64,000 nucleotides of DNA from Luscinia megarhynchos (GCA_034336665.1 CM067568.1:15285983-15349982); one strand, 5' to 3'. Positions 36,124-49,400 are shown, counted from the stretch's first letter. The notes: generated by a model not told the origin, from the letters alone. Numbers and translations: made by a program.

Positions 36124-39100
36124 TTCACATCACTTTGGGGCTACCCCAGTTCATACCGTTATCACTCAAGACATTATTTCATAGTGATTTCATTAATTGG
36201 GTGCAATTTGATATATGAATAACACCCACATTCAGTTTAACAGAGGTCATGTTAACTGCACTTCTGCCTGAAAAATGAAGACAAGTCAAGCTAAAACAAT
36301 GCTGCAGTTTTAAAACGAATACACAGAGACTGACTAGGGTTCACAGGTGCAGACCAGCTGTGTGACAGCTCCCCTTTATCTCACCTGCAGTACATATCTT
36401 CCTAAGGAAGGTTTTGGGAAAAAATGGGGGCTACAGCATCCCTAACCCCACACCTCTCACAAACCCTGCAAGGAGGGCTGGACTGAGGGAAGGCATGGGA
36501 CATGTGAGCAGTCAGTGAGGATAATACCTGACAAAATTAGGAGCAACAGCCCAGCTACCACCTGTAAAAATCCATCAGCTTCCTAAGTATCATAATTTGA
36601 TGTTACAATTTGAAGAAGTTAAAAACATTGCCAGCCCTGAACTAACAGTTTTGGAACACTTCCTGGTCAGACAATCCAAAGAAAGGACAGAGGTAACTAC
36701 TTCCATAGCTGATGGAGTAACTGGGCCACAGGCAGACAAAAAAACCAGAAGCTAAATGACAAAAAGACCCCAAGTTTCCAGGATACCATATTGCAAAGCC
36801 TGAGCATTGATTTGCTGGAGCATCATCTCCTATGTAGTATCAGCAAAACAGCAAATCCATGGCTCTTCTTGAAGATGTTTCCAATCAAAGTTTCTTTTCC
36901 TGTCCAATGGCACTGATGCCCAAGAAAGCCACAACCCCTGAGTTGGTGTTCTGTGCCAGTGCTGCACAGCTGATCAAACAACAGGAGATTCCTAGTTTAT
37001 CTCCCATGCTCATTTGTATTGCCATTTGTTACTCCTCAAAAATGTACTCCAGGTTTCCCAAAGCAAACCTTTGGAGGGCTGTGTGTCCCCCTCCAGTGTC
37101 AAGTTATGTAATTTGACTGTAATATCCGGGCCTTCACTCACCAAGAAAGCAAAAAAACCCAGCCAGCCAACCAAAAAAACCAATAACATACAACAGCAAG
37201 TTCGAAAGAGTTCAAAAGGCCCATTTTTCATAAAATTGAATAATGATGTATTCTGCAAAGACAAACCCCTTAAAGTGGTTCTGGTTTCAGAAATATTTTT
37301 AAAAACCCAGTGTTCCTGTTGCTTTCCAGAGTTATCGGAATTCCTTCAAAAGCCCACTCAAGGTTAAAGAAAAAAAACAATGTTATTCTAATGGAACAAG
37401 GTTTTTTCTTTTCTTTTCATTACAAGATTTGAAATACAGTTGCAAAAGAAGAGCTAGAAAACCAGAAAGATTCAAGTTTAGAGTTTATCTTGTGTTAATT
37501 TTTTTCTCTTTTGTCCCCTGGGGGTTTTTTCTGAGGTGTTCCTCCTCCAGAGAGCTGCTTCAAAGAAGCTCTCAAAAGCCCCTCATTTTTCTCCACTATT
37601 GTTTTATTCTGCGGCCTTGTTTTAGCAGCTTGAGAATATGCAGGGCATATTTTTCTACCTAAGCCCATCATTTTGTTTAGGAAGCCACAGAAACTGCAGC
37701 TAGCAACTCATCACTTTATAAACATCCTAACTGTATGCTCAAGAGATCATTTCTGTGTACAAACATTTTCAGCCCAGTTTCAGCTACTGCAATTTCTCTG
37801 ATAACAACTTGCCGTGTTTACATCCATCTGAAACATTAAAACCCCCTGGGGAACAGTGTGGGCCCTTGGTTATTTATCTGTTTGATCGACCTGAACAACC
37901 TACTCGCAGTATTTTCGGAGGGCTGACTTCTCGGCAGCTGGAGCACCGGGGGGGTTGGTGTTACTTGTCCTCCTCTCCTCGGCTGCCTAATCTCCCTGCT
38001 CCTTAGTGAAGATGTTAATTCAGAGCAGAGCTGGCAGCAGTCCCCCTGCTGCCCCAGGGGGTTCCTCCTAGCAGTATGCAGGCAGTCATTAGTCTCTGAC
38101 TATCGTCTGTCAGGCAGTCCAAGCCACTGGTCCCCGTTCAAGCCAAACAGGGATGTCACATCATGCCAAGTCATGCCATAAAATAACAGTAGAAATAGCT
38201 TGGGTTTTAAATCCCTGAGGGGCAGCTACCCCATCAGGCTGGCTGGATTAGAGCACAGGCGCTGAAGCACAACAAATGGTGCTGGGGTCTCTGGCTTGCA
38301 CAGGAGGGAAGTGGTTTAACACCAAACAACGCAGGAACAAAAGCAGGGCTTGAGCCAGCTCCAGCCTAAGCCATTTTTGTGCACCTAACTGATCTGCCTA
38401 ATTGAAGGCTTCTTCTAAGCAGGAGGCTAACATACCTTAGCTGTCAGGAGGTGGCACAGGGACAGCCAAGGGTCATCTGGATCCCAGAGCTGGCTGACAG
38501 CTTTCTAACAACTCTCTTTCCAGTGACTGTAAGGATCTTTGGGCATTTTGGGGCACACAGGGTGAATGGGTGCTAATCAGAGTACTCTAGGCATTCTGAT
38601 ATTTTAGAAAGTACCACAAGGGCATGCCCATAGCCTTCAATGTGCTACTGCTACGAGCAGGGTCACAGACAAAGACATACCCTTTGTGAAGGGGATACAC
38701 GGCTGTTACAGGAAAACAGGAAAATAAATGTAACTTGGAACAAGCGTAAAAAAATATTCCAATAAAATAGCATTTTCCCCTCAAAATGAATTTTTCCAAG
38801 GTCTATAGGGTTTCAAAAGAAAACTGGGCACTCCTGAAAAGGGATTTTCAAGAATGGGTGGCAAAAAAATGTGGACATAGCTCTCCCAGGGATCAGGATG
38901 ATTCAGTGCTGCTGGAAATATTTAGTAGTTATCTGTAGTGAGATGGCAATATTTTGGTTATTTAGACTTCTGACGAGCATGGATCATTACAAATAGCTTA
39001 TTATGAAGCATATAAAATGAGGTGACAACTGGATAACTTGACAACAAATTATTTTCAGTATACATAACTGCCTGACAGTCTATATTGGAAAATGATAAAT

Positions 39101-39779
39101 TACACCATTCATGTGCCCTGAATTCACTGTAATCTCTCAAGGGGGGAAAAAATCTAGGTTAAATAATGGGCAACTAAACAGAGACATATGTTCAATGTGC
39201 ACCACAGATCAGAAAGGCAACGAGATGTTGGAAATCCTGCAACAATAGCTTTCCTCAAGCTGGAGCTGCCAGTTGAAACTGGGAAATGCCGACACTTCTT
39301 TTTGCCTGATAAATCCTCTAAAATATCCGTCTCTCCTTCCACTCCAATGAGGCATGAAGCTGGTGGCACCCCACAGCACAGGAGAAAGCGTGGCTTTGAT
39401 TTGAGCACTGCCGTGCGTGGCACTGGCAGCTCATCCCTGCTCTGCACATCCCCTTCCAGCCCTTCATCTGAGGCTGCTCTGCGAGCTGCAGGGCACTCAG
39501 GGGTGAGAATGCAGTGTCTGACCACCTCTGGTGAAACCATCCATACCACAGGTGTGTGCTACTTGTGCTTGGAAGGAAAGGGGCAGGAGCTGACCCCTGC
39601 AGAAAGAGGGTTTTGCTGCCCATGGAGCAATGTAGGATGACACTAGAGGCAGCTGCCGTCCAGATTGTCAGGGGAGCTTTGGGATAGGTGGCTCCTCCAA
39701 AAACAACCCAAGCTAGAGGCACACCTCACGGTTTTTCTCTCTCCATGCCTTCCTGCCAGGTGCACAGCTGGGGTGTCCA
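36124..39779. other. Non-coding DNA, about 3.7 kb
   Basis: No supportable gene. The section around 37690-37960 is balanced in composition and free of repeats. A 7-base-arm inverted repeat CCCCCTG/CAGGGGG lies at 38042-38061. Frames up to about 150 codons at 39154-39722 occur on both strands across the same bases and are probably chance frames leading into the stop-poor minisatellite. Confidence 0.5.
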
Positions 39780-40545
39780 TGCAGGTGGAGGGTGGGCTAC
39801 AAACAGGAGAGGCACAGGGTGGGCTCCATACAGGAGGGGCACAGCAGAGGGTGGGCTCCACGCAGGAGGGGCACAGGGTGGATGGGCTCCACACAGGAGG
39901 GGCACAGGGTGGATGGGCTCCACACAGGAGGGGCACAGCAGAGGGTGGGCTCCGCATGGGGAGGGGGCACAGGCACAGGGTGGGCTCCACACAGGAGGGG
40001 GGCACAGGGTGGGCTCCACACAGAGGGAGGGCACAGGCACAGCAGGGTGGGCTCCACACAGGAGAGGCACAGGGTGGATGGGCTCCACGCAGGGAGGCCC
40101 CGCTGGGAGGGCACAGCAGAGGGTGGGCTCTCCACATGGGAGGAGTGGCACAGGGTGGATGGGCTCCACACAGGAGAGAGCACACAGGGTGGGCTCCACT
40201 TGGGAGGGGGCACAGCAGAGGGTGAGCTCCACTTGGGAGGGGCACAGGGTGGATGGGCTCCACGCAGGAGGGGCACAGCAGAGGGTGAGCTCCACGCAGG
40301 AGGCACAGGGTGGGCCCCACGAGGGGCAGAGGGTGGATGGGCTCCCAGGAGGGCACAGGAGGAGCACAGAAGGTGGATGGGCTCCACGCAGGAGGGGCAG
40401 GGGCACACAGCACAGGGGTGGATGGGCTCCACTGGGGAGGGGGCACAGCGGAGGGTGAGCTCCCACACAGAAGGGACACAGGCACAGGGTGGGCTCCACA
40501 CAGGAGGGGCACAGGGTGGGCTCCGACGCAGGAGGGGCACAGCAG
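39780..40545. repeat. GC-rich minisatellite, about 23 units
   Basis: A tandem array of roughly 770 bases has units of mostly 27-33 bases. Each unit has the core GGGTGGGCTCC or GGGTGGATGGGCTCC, then ACACAGGAGGGGCACA or a close variant. Three unit types recur by hand reading: a short form (CACAGGGTGGGCTCC), a form with a GCAGA insert (CACAGCAGAGGGTGGGCTCC), and a form with a GGAT insert (CACAGGGTGGATGGGCTCC). I count about 23 units, with the last one degraded near 40540. Because the unit lacks stop codons in most phases, frames of 186-358 codons stay open on both strands over this array. Their proline/cysteine/tryptophan or glycine-rich repeats are by-products, not evidence of a protein. Confidence 0.95.
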
Positions 40546-43016
40546 AGGTGCTGTCCCAGCCGGCTGGCAGCGGGGGACGCTGAGCCTGCCCTGAGTGCAT
40601 GTGTGGCTCTGGCCCGGCATTTCGTCTGTGCAGGAGGGGGGCTGGCGGCGGCAGGCGAGCCAAGTCAGAGCATAGCCAAGCGAGAATGTTCTGGCAGCCC
40701 TTCCTGGCAGCCTAAGCAAAGTTATTTATCACTTTGTGCATTTTCCTTCTCATCTGTGTACAGCCGGCTCCAATGGCTCAGCTTGCATTTTGCCTTCCAG
40801 AGCCAAGCCAGTCCCTTGGCTCTGCTCGGTCTTGGCTGTCCATTCACACCTTCTGTCTCCTCCAGCTCTTCCTGGAGTAGCAGGATGGCAAACTAGGAGA
40901 AGGTGTCCACAGCCAGGGAAGAGATGGAAGCAGCAGCAACCTATACCAATGGCAAAGAGCACATCTCTCCCCGGGAGGGAGAGCACCAAGCTGCTGTTTG
41001 CTGGGGCTGAGGAGCTGTGCACAGTTTGTGCTGCTCCCAGGCAGCCTCTGCTGGGGAGCTCCAGAGCCTGCCGGCAGCTATGAGACATTTTCTTTTATTT
41101 ATTTTAAGGATTGTGCCTTTGCGCTGACTTTTTCCAAATTGGTGGATGTAACAACAGCGAATTTGCAGCAAAATTTTCCAGCTCTATGGACTCTTTTCCA
41201 TACTGCCGATGTATTTTGCCAAAATGTCTAACAAGGATACCTAAACCAGGCTCGAAAATAATACCAGCTGCATTCAGATATTTATAAGGCTCACATTTGC
41301 TCTTGATAAGGGCACACCACACTCTTCTAAACACTGAGCATTGCAAAAGCAGATCAATACTAACTCTATTGCACCTTGAGTCATCAAAAACCTGGACAAC
41401 AGTTTCAGGACTTTGCCTCAAGGAAGAACCCTTGAATTTAGCTGTCATTTCTCTCCCCCTCCCTGTGTTGCCCCTGCAGTTTTGTCTGGGGCTGCTAAAT
41501 TCAATACCAGAGTAACAGCAAGACTGTATTTGACCTTGCTGAGTTTCAGGCAGTGAAAGGATTTATGTTTTTCTGCTGGCTGTCACACTCTAGAAGATGC
41601 TAGATAATTCCCAGCCTCTGCAAGGCCAGATCTTGACTATCTCCTAGCCATGTTGGTCCCATCAGGGCAAAACCTCCTACTGTTCTTTCAGATCAGACAA
41701 TTTTTCTGTTTTTAAATCATTCTGATCAGATGGTGGAAGGATATAAACAAGACAAATTGAGGGTGAAGGGGGCACCCGGTCTGCAGCAGATCCCCAGAAG
41801 CACTCATGACAACAAAGTGTATTGAACAGCAGCCTCCCATCATGAGCCCCCGATTTTCACATCCTGAGAAGTTTCCAAAATTGGGCTGCAATTTCTCAGA
41901 TTTGGTCTCTGCCTGAAGGTAGAAGAGGAAGTTGAGTAAAATCCCTTCAGACCTTCTGAAATGAGGAGAGAATGAAAAATTGCATTTTCTTATTGCAATA
42001 AAAATTCTAACAATTTTTTTTTTCTCTGTAAAAGGCCACATCAAGCTGCTTGGAATTTGAAACTTGGTGTGGGTATAGCTCTCATTACAAGCCAGATTCA
42101 AAGCAAGCTGAGGTCAATAACTGTCTCTCCTTTGATTTTGCCTCACTGAAGAAGACCCTACAGCTAGGTAAACAAATCGTAGAGAAAATCATTCGGAACA
42201 GTTGTGCCTATTTTCTACTTGGGAGTTGCCTGGGAACAAGCTCAGTTTATTTGCAATGTGTCTAGGGTTTAGATGTATTCACCAAAGCCCAGCTTTGCTC
42301 CATCCTCCTCAATTTTTATTTTAGAACCTTGCTCCATGAATAATCTCCTCGAAGAACATATCCACCAGCAGATGAAAGGACATCTTTAGGTAAAGAACTT
42401 GTAACTAAATCATTTCTACACCTTTTTTTTTTTTACAGCTGGGTCACAAGCGGATGATTTGTCAGTGTCATGCATCCCTCGTGCGTATCCCCAGCGTATC
42501 TGAGGTCCTGGAAGCTGTTCACATTTCTGTGTGCTGCAAGGCAGAGAGCAGCAAAGCCCTTGGTGGATTGAGGACTGACCTCCACATCTCCCTGCAGCTC
42601 CAGCTTTAGGACCATCCTTTCTCTTGGCATCGGAGCTCAGAGGTCTTTCTTTGCTAAATTCTACTTCAATCGGTTTAATTCGGTTTTCTTGCTGGAAGAG
42701 GATTCAGTAAAACAAACAAAACATCTTACCAATGTGAATATTCACAACTAATGACAAAACTCTGAAACAGGAAGGTCATTTCTTGGGGAGGGAGACTGGT
42801 ATTATTTTGAATGAAGGGAAGAGTGCAAAGATCTTGCAATATTTGCTGTAAATGGGTTGTTATGGTGAACATTCCTGTCAGCAAGTTCATTAGCTCAGAG
42901 ATCCACGAGTGAGCAGAGACCAAAAAATATGTTTAAAAATTCAAGAACAGATTAGTGGACAATATTTTGCAATCTTTGTCTAGCTCTGCTCCTCACTGAG
43001 AATTAGTAACTTTACT
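40546..43016. other. Non-coding DNA after the minisatellite
   Basis: The first 150 bases stay GC-rich (GGCTGGCGGCGGCAGGCGAG near 40640), then composition falls to average. The 114-codon minus-strand frame at 41104-41448 and the 115-codon frame at 40736-41083 show no known domain. No repeat recognised. Confidence 0.5.
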
Positions 43017-43120
43017 CCAGGCCAGATTCAAATAGTCTTACTCATGCAGAGCAGCACCGTGTTTCATGAGTAACCCCAGTGACATTTAGGGCTGTATTTT
43101 GGAATAAGATTGGAATCAGA
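43017..43120. repeat. Ancient amniote interspersed repeat
   Basis: CCAGATTCAAATAGTCTTAC, then TCATGCAGAGCAGCACCG, CATGAGTAACCCCAGTGAC and a later AAGATTGGAATCAG follow the plan of an old amniote repeat. In that repeat a CTGATTCTGCACTTACTC end, a central GAGTAATCCCATTGA block and a complementary AGGGTTGCAGAATCAGGCC end form an imperfect inverted repeat. The family name is not known to me. It is much diverged and non-coding. Confidence 0.4.
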
Positions 43121-43810
43121 GAAAGACAGTGGGAGGCATGGCTGAATCACCTTGATTAATAAGTGTAAGATTGTTAGGTTTTTATGTGTCTATATAAATA
43201 AACATAACGGGAATGAGGAGGGATGTCTGGATTGACAGGCATGTGAGGGAATTTATAAACAACTTTTTGCAATATACAGCAGACTCCTCTTTTAACAGAA
43301 AAGGACAACACCCAAAAGTTACTTAATATCAGGAAAAGAGGAATTCACACCTTCAGAAACAATAGAAGATCAGGCCATTTTGTGGGTTTTACTCTCAACA
43401 GTTCTGGCTGTTGCCTGTGATATTACATAAGGTCTACACTGCTCTCCATAGAAGTGATGGATGAAGTTTTCAGAGCTGCCCAAATGTCTTGAAAGCATGT
43501 GGTCCATTTTGTAAAATAATAGGGTCCTTGGGATTCTAAATCCCATTGAATTTCAGCACTTCTGGGAACGGTCTCATTCACTCCTAAATCAGTGTGCATT
43601 TCCCAGTTCGTTATGCTCCCCATTTCATTTTATCTCGGGACTCCAGCCATCCCCATACATCAACAGCAGGATTGTCAGGGGGCAGGATTAAAAAGGAAGG
43701 CACGGTTGAGCCCAAGTGCTCTGTCAAAATGCCTCCAAGACCCATCCCAGGCTCCCGACACTACCAGTGAGCCAGGAAGGAACCCATTCAAAGCCCGCTG
43801 ATGTAAAGGA
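43121..43810. other. Non-coding DNA, nothing recognised
   Basis: Unique AT-leaning sequence. No gene or repeat is visible. Confidence 0.5.
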
Positions 43811-43859
43811 AAGTCCACTCATTTCTATGGATTTCAGCGAGGCTTGGATCAGGCCCTGG
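43811..43859 (+). repeat. Ancient amniote repeat, GGATCAGGCCC type
   Basis: TCATTTCTATGGATTTCAGC followed by GAGGCTTGGATCAGGCCC matches the TGACTTCAATGGGAGTTGGATCAGGCCC signature seen in many sauropsid genomes. A second copy of the same signature is at 53148-53220. Only the right end is clear here. Confidence 0.5.
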
Positions 43860-44337
43860 AAGAATAAGGATGACATAAAAATAACATGACGTCTGCCAGA
43901 TTCACCAATATGCTCTGATGTTTTGCCCGGCTCAGTGATGCAAAGCAGATGGGGAGCACTGACAATCCTGGCCCTCTTCAATCACTTACTCTGTCTCTCA
44001 GATTAGTTTTCATCAGGCGTTTTATTCACGACATAAATACATTTATCTCATCAGTGCTTCTGTGAGAGTATTTCAGAAGAAAAATCACCACATTTTAACT
44101 TTATCAGAGAAAAATTTCCGTATTTTATCACTTGGTGACTACCAATTTTCAACGAGGTTTCTAAGAAGTTTATTATGGAGCCTGTGAATTTTGCTGTACT
44201 TATGCAGGGCTTGTAATTAGTTGAGTTTAGCAGTCTTTTTCTTCCATACCACTTTGGCCCAAGCAGGGTGCACAATTGTGCTATTTGACTGTTGCACCAT
44301 CAAATGGGGCATTGGGACAATTATTCTGCAAAATACA
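43860..44337. other. Non-coding DNA, nothing recognised
   Basis: Unique sequence between two ancient repeat fragments. No gene is visible. Confidence 0.5.
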
Positions 44338-44420
44338 AAGCTTACCTTTAAGCACATGCTTAAATCCCATCAAAGCTATCGTAAATAAATACATGTACAG
44401 GTCACTGAATCAGTGCCAGA
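44338..44420. repeat. Ancient amniote palindromic repeat (AAGCACATGCTTAA type)
   Basis: TTTAAGCA-CA-TGCTTAAA at 44347-44364 is an 18-base near-palindrome, followed by TCCCATCAAAGC and later CTGAATCAGTGCC. This is the plan of a widespread old repeat with AAGCACATGCTTAAGTCCCA, CTTAAGCACATGCTTAA and a GCTGAATCGGGGCC end. It may descend from a DNA transposon with long inverted repeats. The element is non-autonomous and dead. Confidence 0.55.
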
Positions 44421-45506
44421 AAATGCATTTAAAATCGCCCCAGTGACTCTATCCTCTCCTAGCCTATTGCTACACAAAAAGGAGATGAAATCCATTGGGA
44501 AATACTTGTACATGAAGAGTTGGTGCACTCAGTGCCTAAAACAAAAAAGAAAAGGCATTGACCTGTCTAACATTATATGCCAGGAACAAGCAATAAAGAT
44601 GTAACACAGGCTGAGTTTTAGTATGCATGATTATAATAAATACAGGCATTAATAGACTTTAAAAGTTGCTGAATGACTGAGAAGCTGAGTAGATTGGATG
44701 ACGTCCCTCAAAATGAAATAATCTATATTTGGCTGGTAATTCATTTCTTCCGAGCTGCTTTCTGCTTGACTCTGCATATATTCCTCATTGCAGAAATAAC
44801 TTGGGCAATTGCAGTCTGGCTCCAGCCTCGAGCCAGCCAGCCCGGGAGCGAGCATTAGTGCTGAAAGACAAGATCCGAGTTCTATATTCCCAGCAGACAC
44901 TTCTCCACGAAAATGTCCCAAACTATTCGGATAACAGCTGCTGTGCTGCTCAGAGCCTGCTCCCTGGCATAAGGGCTTGACCACAGTCACACCACAGAAG
45001 GGTTGAATTGGCCCCAAGTGTCAGAGCCATCCTGCACTTCTGCACCCACATTCCGAGGGCTTTGCCAGAGCATGTCCTGCTCATCAGAGCTGAGGGTGGC
45101 TCAGGGTGTCTCTGCCCTGCAGGGACAATCTGCTGCCAGCTGCAGCACATCCACCAGTTTTGCCTGCAGTGCCATTGTGCTTGAGCACACAAAGGAAGGA
45201 GAGACAACATAGAAATGCACAGGGTCAGGCACAACGCTCCAGCCTGGGTTACCTCGTTTTAGGTAACTTTAGGTAACTTTACAATGGTCATTCACGTTTT
45301 AGAGGTGAACACCAGACTGCAGAAGGATGGGAAAGGCACTGAGACAAACCTGCCACTCACACTTTGGCCAAGCAACTTGCAGTGAAACTCTACTCCTGGC
45401 TGCAGCAAAGATCCTGCTGACTTACAAAGGAGAACAATTAACCCTGCGTGCCCAGATTCTTCCTCTGAAAAGGAAGCACTGCTTGTCACAAATCACTTGT
45501 CATCTC
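44421..45506. other. Non-coding DNA with a 10-bp tandem duplication
   Basis: AGGTAACTTT occurs twice in tandem at 45261-45280. The AT-rich stretch 44640-44830, with TAAT-type words and no repeat signature, looks like candidate conserved non-coding DNA, but this cannot be judged from one genome. No gene supported. Confidence 0.45.
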
Positions 45507-45572
45507 TCTGGACTGTAAATGACTCAAGGCAGGAACTGTCTCTGTATGAGCAAAGTACTGTCAGGTCCTAGC
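45507..45572 (+). repeat. L2/L3-type LINE 3'-end fragment
   Basis: TCTGGACTGTAAATGACTC, AAGGCAGGAACTGTCTCTGT and AAAGTACTGTCAGGTCCTAG follow the consensus of ancient L2/L3 tails: GACTGTAAGCTCCTTGAGG, GCAGGGACTGTGTCT and AGCACAGTGCCTGG. Only the last about 65 bases survive. Confidence 0.55.
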
Positions 45573-46391
45573 CACAGGTGAAGAGTTACACATCACAACT
45601 CCTCTTCCTTCAGACTGAACTGCAATTTTGCCATGTCTAATTTTGTCTTACTGCTCCTGACATTATAGTGTTTGGCTATACTTCCTCTCTCTTCCATTCT
45701 GTTTACTTGTAGAAAGCAAGAAATGTCACAGAGTAATGGGTTTGTGCTGCTACATAAAGGTATTGCTGGAACAAATAGCGAGACAGAGACCAAATGTTTA
45801 TTTTCCTGTTGGGCATAGTGATGATGAGATCATGTCCCATCACAGCACATTTCTACTCTGCTACACCAGTACCACACCAAGACCAAATCAACCAGTGGCA
45901 GCTCTGCTCCCTAGTCTTTTGGGCAGATTTGAAAGTCCTAGTCTTAGATATTTCATACAAGATCCAAAGCAGGTGAAAAAAATGCTTGAAATACAATGGA
46001 GGTGCCCTTAATGGGCCACCAGAGAGTCGCTTTACTACACAAACAGCAGACAATTGGCAAAAGCCCAGGATGGAGTAGCTCTGTGTAAATTGACAGCACT
46101 GTTACAGATTCGAGGAACTCACCAGTCCTGAGGGCATCCAGTGATTTCCCATCTGATCTACAGAAATCTCCCTTGTGCCTTCCACTGTGACTGGTCCTAC
46201 TCCTGGGCACTATGGAGAAACAAGAAAAGCTTCAGGAAAACATCTCTGTGTGACCACTATGCTGTGATTTCTGTTGAATTTGAAAGCAAGTCCTCAGCCC
46301 CAGAGGCCTCATTTACTCCTGCTTCATTCCCTAGCCCAGCCATATGTATCTATCTTGTTTATTTTTGGAGGCAGAATATATTTTACATGTC
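45573..46391. other. Non-coding DNA, nothing recognised
   Basis: Unique sequence. No gene or repeat is visible. Confidence 0.5.
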
Positions 46392-46440
46392 TTGAGTGAC
46401 CTTGGGTGAAACAGTCTTCCTCCAAGGTTTCCCCATCCAG
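46392..46440 (+). repeat. Possible MIR fragment, weak
   Basis: GAGTGACCTTGGGTGAAACA, then GTCTTCCTCCAAGGTTTCCC and CATCC resemble MIR GTGTGACCTTGGGCAAGTCA, then GTGCCTCAGTTTCCCCATC. Fewer than 50 bases match. Confidence 0.35.
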
Positions 46441-49400
46441 ACAGGACTATAAAACAACTGCCCCATTTTCCATGATGACTCTGCCCAACAGCAAGTAAAG
46501 CACAATCAAGAGATTATTCAAAAAGTCTCAGAAACAGTCACTGGAGTAGATTTCACAGGCAGCAATGTCAAGACTGTAAAACATGTTTGATGGAGCATTT
46601 TACACTGCTTTAAATCTGGAATTCTTTGGAGAGTGTCTGAGGTTTTTCAAGAAACAAACACAACCTTCGTCCTCCATGCACACACACGTACACACAAAAA
46701 GCTCCTTCATGGAGTGAGGAGCTGGCATCCTGGGGCTCTGACCTCAGCTCACTCCCCAGCTTTATCAATCATGTTGTATAATCAGTGCAGACTGAACAGC
46801 ATTTGGAAAATTAGTTGGGCTGGGTTTTTCTTTATCTTTTTTTTTTTTTCCCTCTCCCCTCCATCTAGGGTACCCACAGAAGAGAGGCTGTAGCTCAGAC
46901 ATGGCCTGGGAAGGATCTAATGAGAGGTCTTACCTCGCTACAATGAGGTGCTGTGGTGGGATCTTAATAGGAGGTTTGGAGAGTTCCTTCCCCCAGGGCA
47001 GATTCTCAGAATATTTTGAGGTTGTCTCTTTGGAACTGAAAATGAAAGGTAGCTTCGCTGCTTCACAGATTCTGTGCATCCTTTCCTCTCAGTAATTAAG
47101 AGAGAGGTAAAACCACCAAGCAGGATAAACCCCAGAGGGACAGTCCAAGATTCAATAGCACAAATTGGCAAGAGTGTCAGCACATCAGGGCAGTGTCTTG
47201 GACAGCACTGTCCCCCCCAGATCCTGCAGCTGGGACGAGCCAGCCCCACCAGTCCCACTTGCACCTCTGGCTCCCTGGAGTTACCAAACCCAAACCACCA
47301 CACTCCCTGCTGGAGAATCCAGCAGCCAAATGTCCTTTCTCTAGCTCCACGACATTTTCTCAGGGAAACCAAAATAAATTGGCTGCAGACAAGAGATGTT
47401 TGAGAGCAATTTTCACAGCTCACCCTCACTTCATCCTTCCGCTGCACATCCATCCGCAGCCACTTTGAAACCTTCCTAAACCTCATCATTCAACTTCCTT
47501 GGCTTTCCACACTCACAGCTTGGTACAACATTTCCCACACACTCTCCCCTCACTCCAAAAACACACTTTACTTGAAGTTCAGTGCTCAAGCCTTGTCAAT
47601 GGCAAGGAGACTAATCACATCACAGCACTCAATGCTTCATTAGCAGCTTTCCCAAACCAGGGATCCCCTTCACTGGGAGAAAAATGCTCACAGTTTTAAT
47701 CTGGTGACAGCTGCCTCAAATTATGTACTGCTGTATTAAAACTGACTGCAGGTTCTCTGCTTAATTAAACTCACCACACGTTAACACACAAGTTGACAAC
47801 CAATACCTAAAATGTGCCCTGTCTGTAAAGCCACCACTGTTACTGTCAGTGTGGGCAGCTGGATTGTTGCTTGCTGCAGAGCAACACCGACTTCTAGCAA
47901 TCCTGCTTACATCTTGTAGTTTGTTATACAGTTAGAGATATGTGACTACTGCAGACAAAACAAAATCATAGCCAAGACTTCACTCAAAATCTCCAAAAAT
48001 CCAAATCTTTATTATGCGTCAAAGAAGTTTGTCTAATTCCATTGATTTTAAACACATTCTTTGTTACTTCCTCTCAGCTGGAAACAGATACACAGAGGGA
48101 AAAACCCTTCTGATATGCTCACAGCCTGACCCAAGTTGTCCTTACAAGATTTCCAATTTCTGTTCTGCATCAAAGACGTGTATTATCCATGAGCCATTGG
48201 CAGGGAGAGAACCCAAGACTTCGAGCAATAAAAACCACAGGGCTGGGTTTTTTCTGCTATTGGAGTTCAAGGGCTTCAAACTGGGGTAAGTCCTTACAGC
48301 CTCCTCTAGGTGCTAGAAGTGAAAACCATAACCACTAACGACACTTTTGACTAGAGGGGAGCCTGATGCATTTAATGAATAGGTTCAGTCACTATATTAC
48401 ATCAGTCATCCTTAGCAGCAAATGGACTTTGCACAGAGGTCACCAGGAGCAGTCCAAGATCATGGACACATATCAAACTGGACCCTTAAACCACACACAG
48501 TCCCTGTGAGGTTGCATGACTGTCGTCATTCTGTAAGTCAGAAAAGGCAAGTACACAACTGCAATTGCAGTTTCTCTGGACCAAGGTGAAATTTCCAGCC
48601 TTTCAACTGAGTTTATTGTCACAAATCCCCAGTAAAGTGGCCTTTTTGCATGGTGTTTTTGAATTTTTTCTGTCTTTGGCTTCCCAGAAGTTCCCCCTTC
48701 AGTCCCAGCACAGCACCCATTTCTGGGAGCTGCTCTGTCTGCTCAGAGCCCAAGCTCATTTCTCAGGTCTGCCACTTCCTTCTCCCTCTCTTCCAACTGG
48801 ACCTCTGTTCTTCAGCTGTATGGACCAGACAGTCCTTCATTTCTCCTGATTTTTACAGTGCCCATCGAGGTGACAAAGTCTTCCATTCCCTACTTTTGTA
48901 CAGCAGAGGATGAAATGGAATTTTAATGTCAGCTGGAGCCCCTTGGCGCTATTAATAAAAACAACGATAATAACAAGGGAGGTTTGCAAATTAGCAACCC
49001 TTGCTACAAACAGTGATACACCCAATTTAGCACAAATCATTGCAGGCTCTTGCTTGCTTGGTGGCTATTTTAATCACTGGTGAGTAATGCCTGTGAGGGC
49101 TATTCCAGGGTTTGACGTGCCTTAAACACAAGAAAATGGGGAAATCTTTGAGAGAGTGAGAGAAAGGAGAGGCGAGGAAGAGGGCAAGAGAAGGAATTGG
49201 CCAAAGCCAAAGGTTCATCCCAAAAAGTGTTCAGCTCATACCACCCATTTTGCTGCCGTTGCTACCGCATTTGCTGGGGTCACTGACCAATTCCTCCTCT
49301 GAATAACAGCATCATTTCTCTTCTTTTGGTGCAAATCTAAGAAAAACAGTCATGCTCTGGAACACAAACAAAGGCTACCTGTCCCTTCCTTGGTTATGGA

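Noticed and set aside
46938..47489. 183-codon minus-strand frame
   Set aside because: No domain recognised, and it is opposed by plus-strand frames of about 90-110 codons across the same region.
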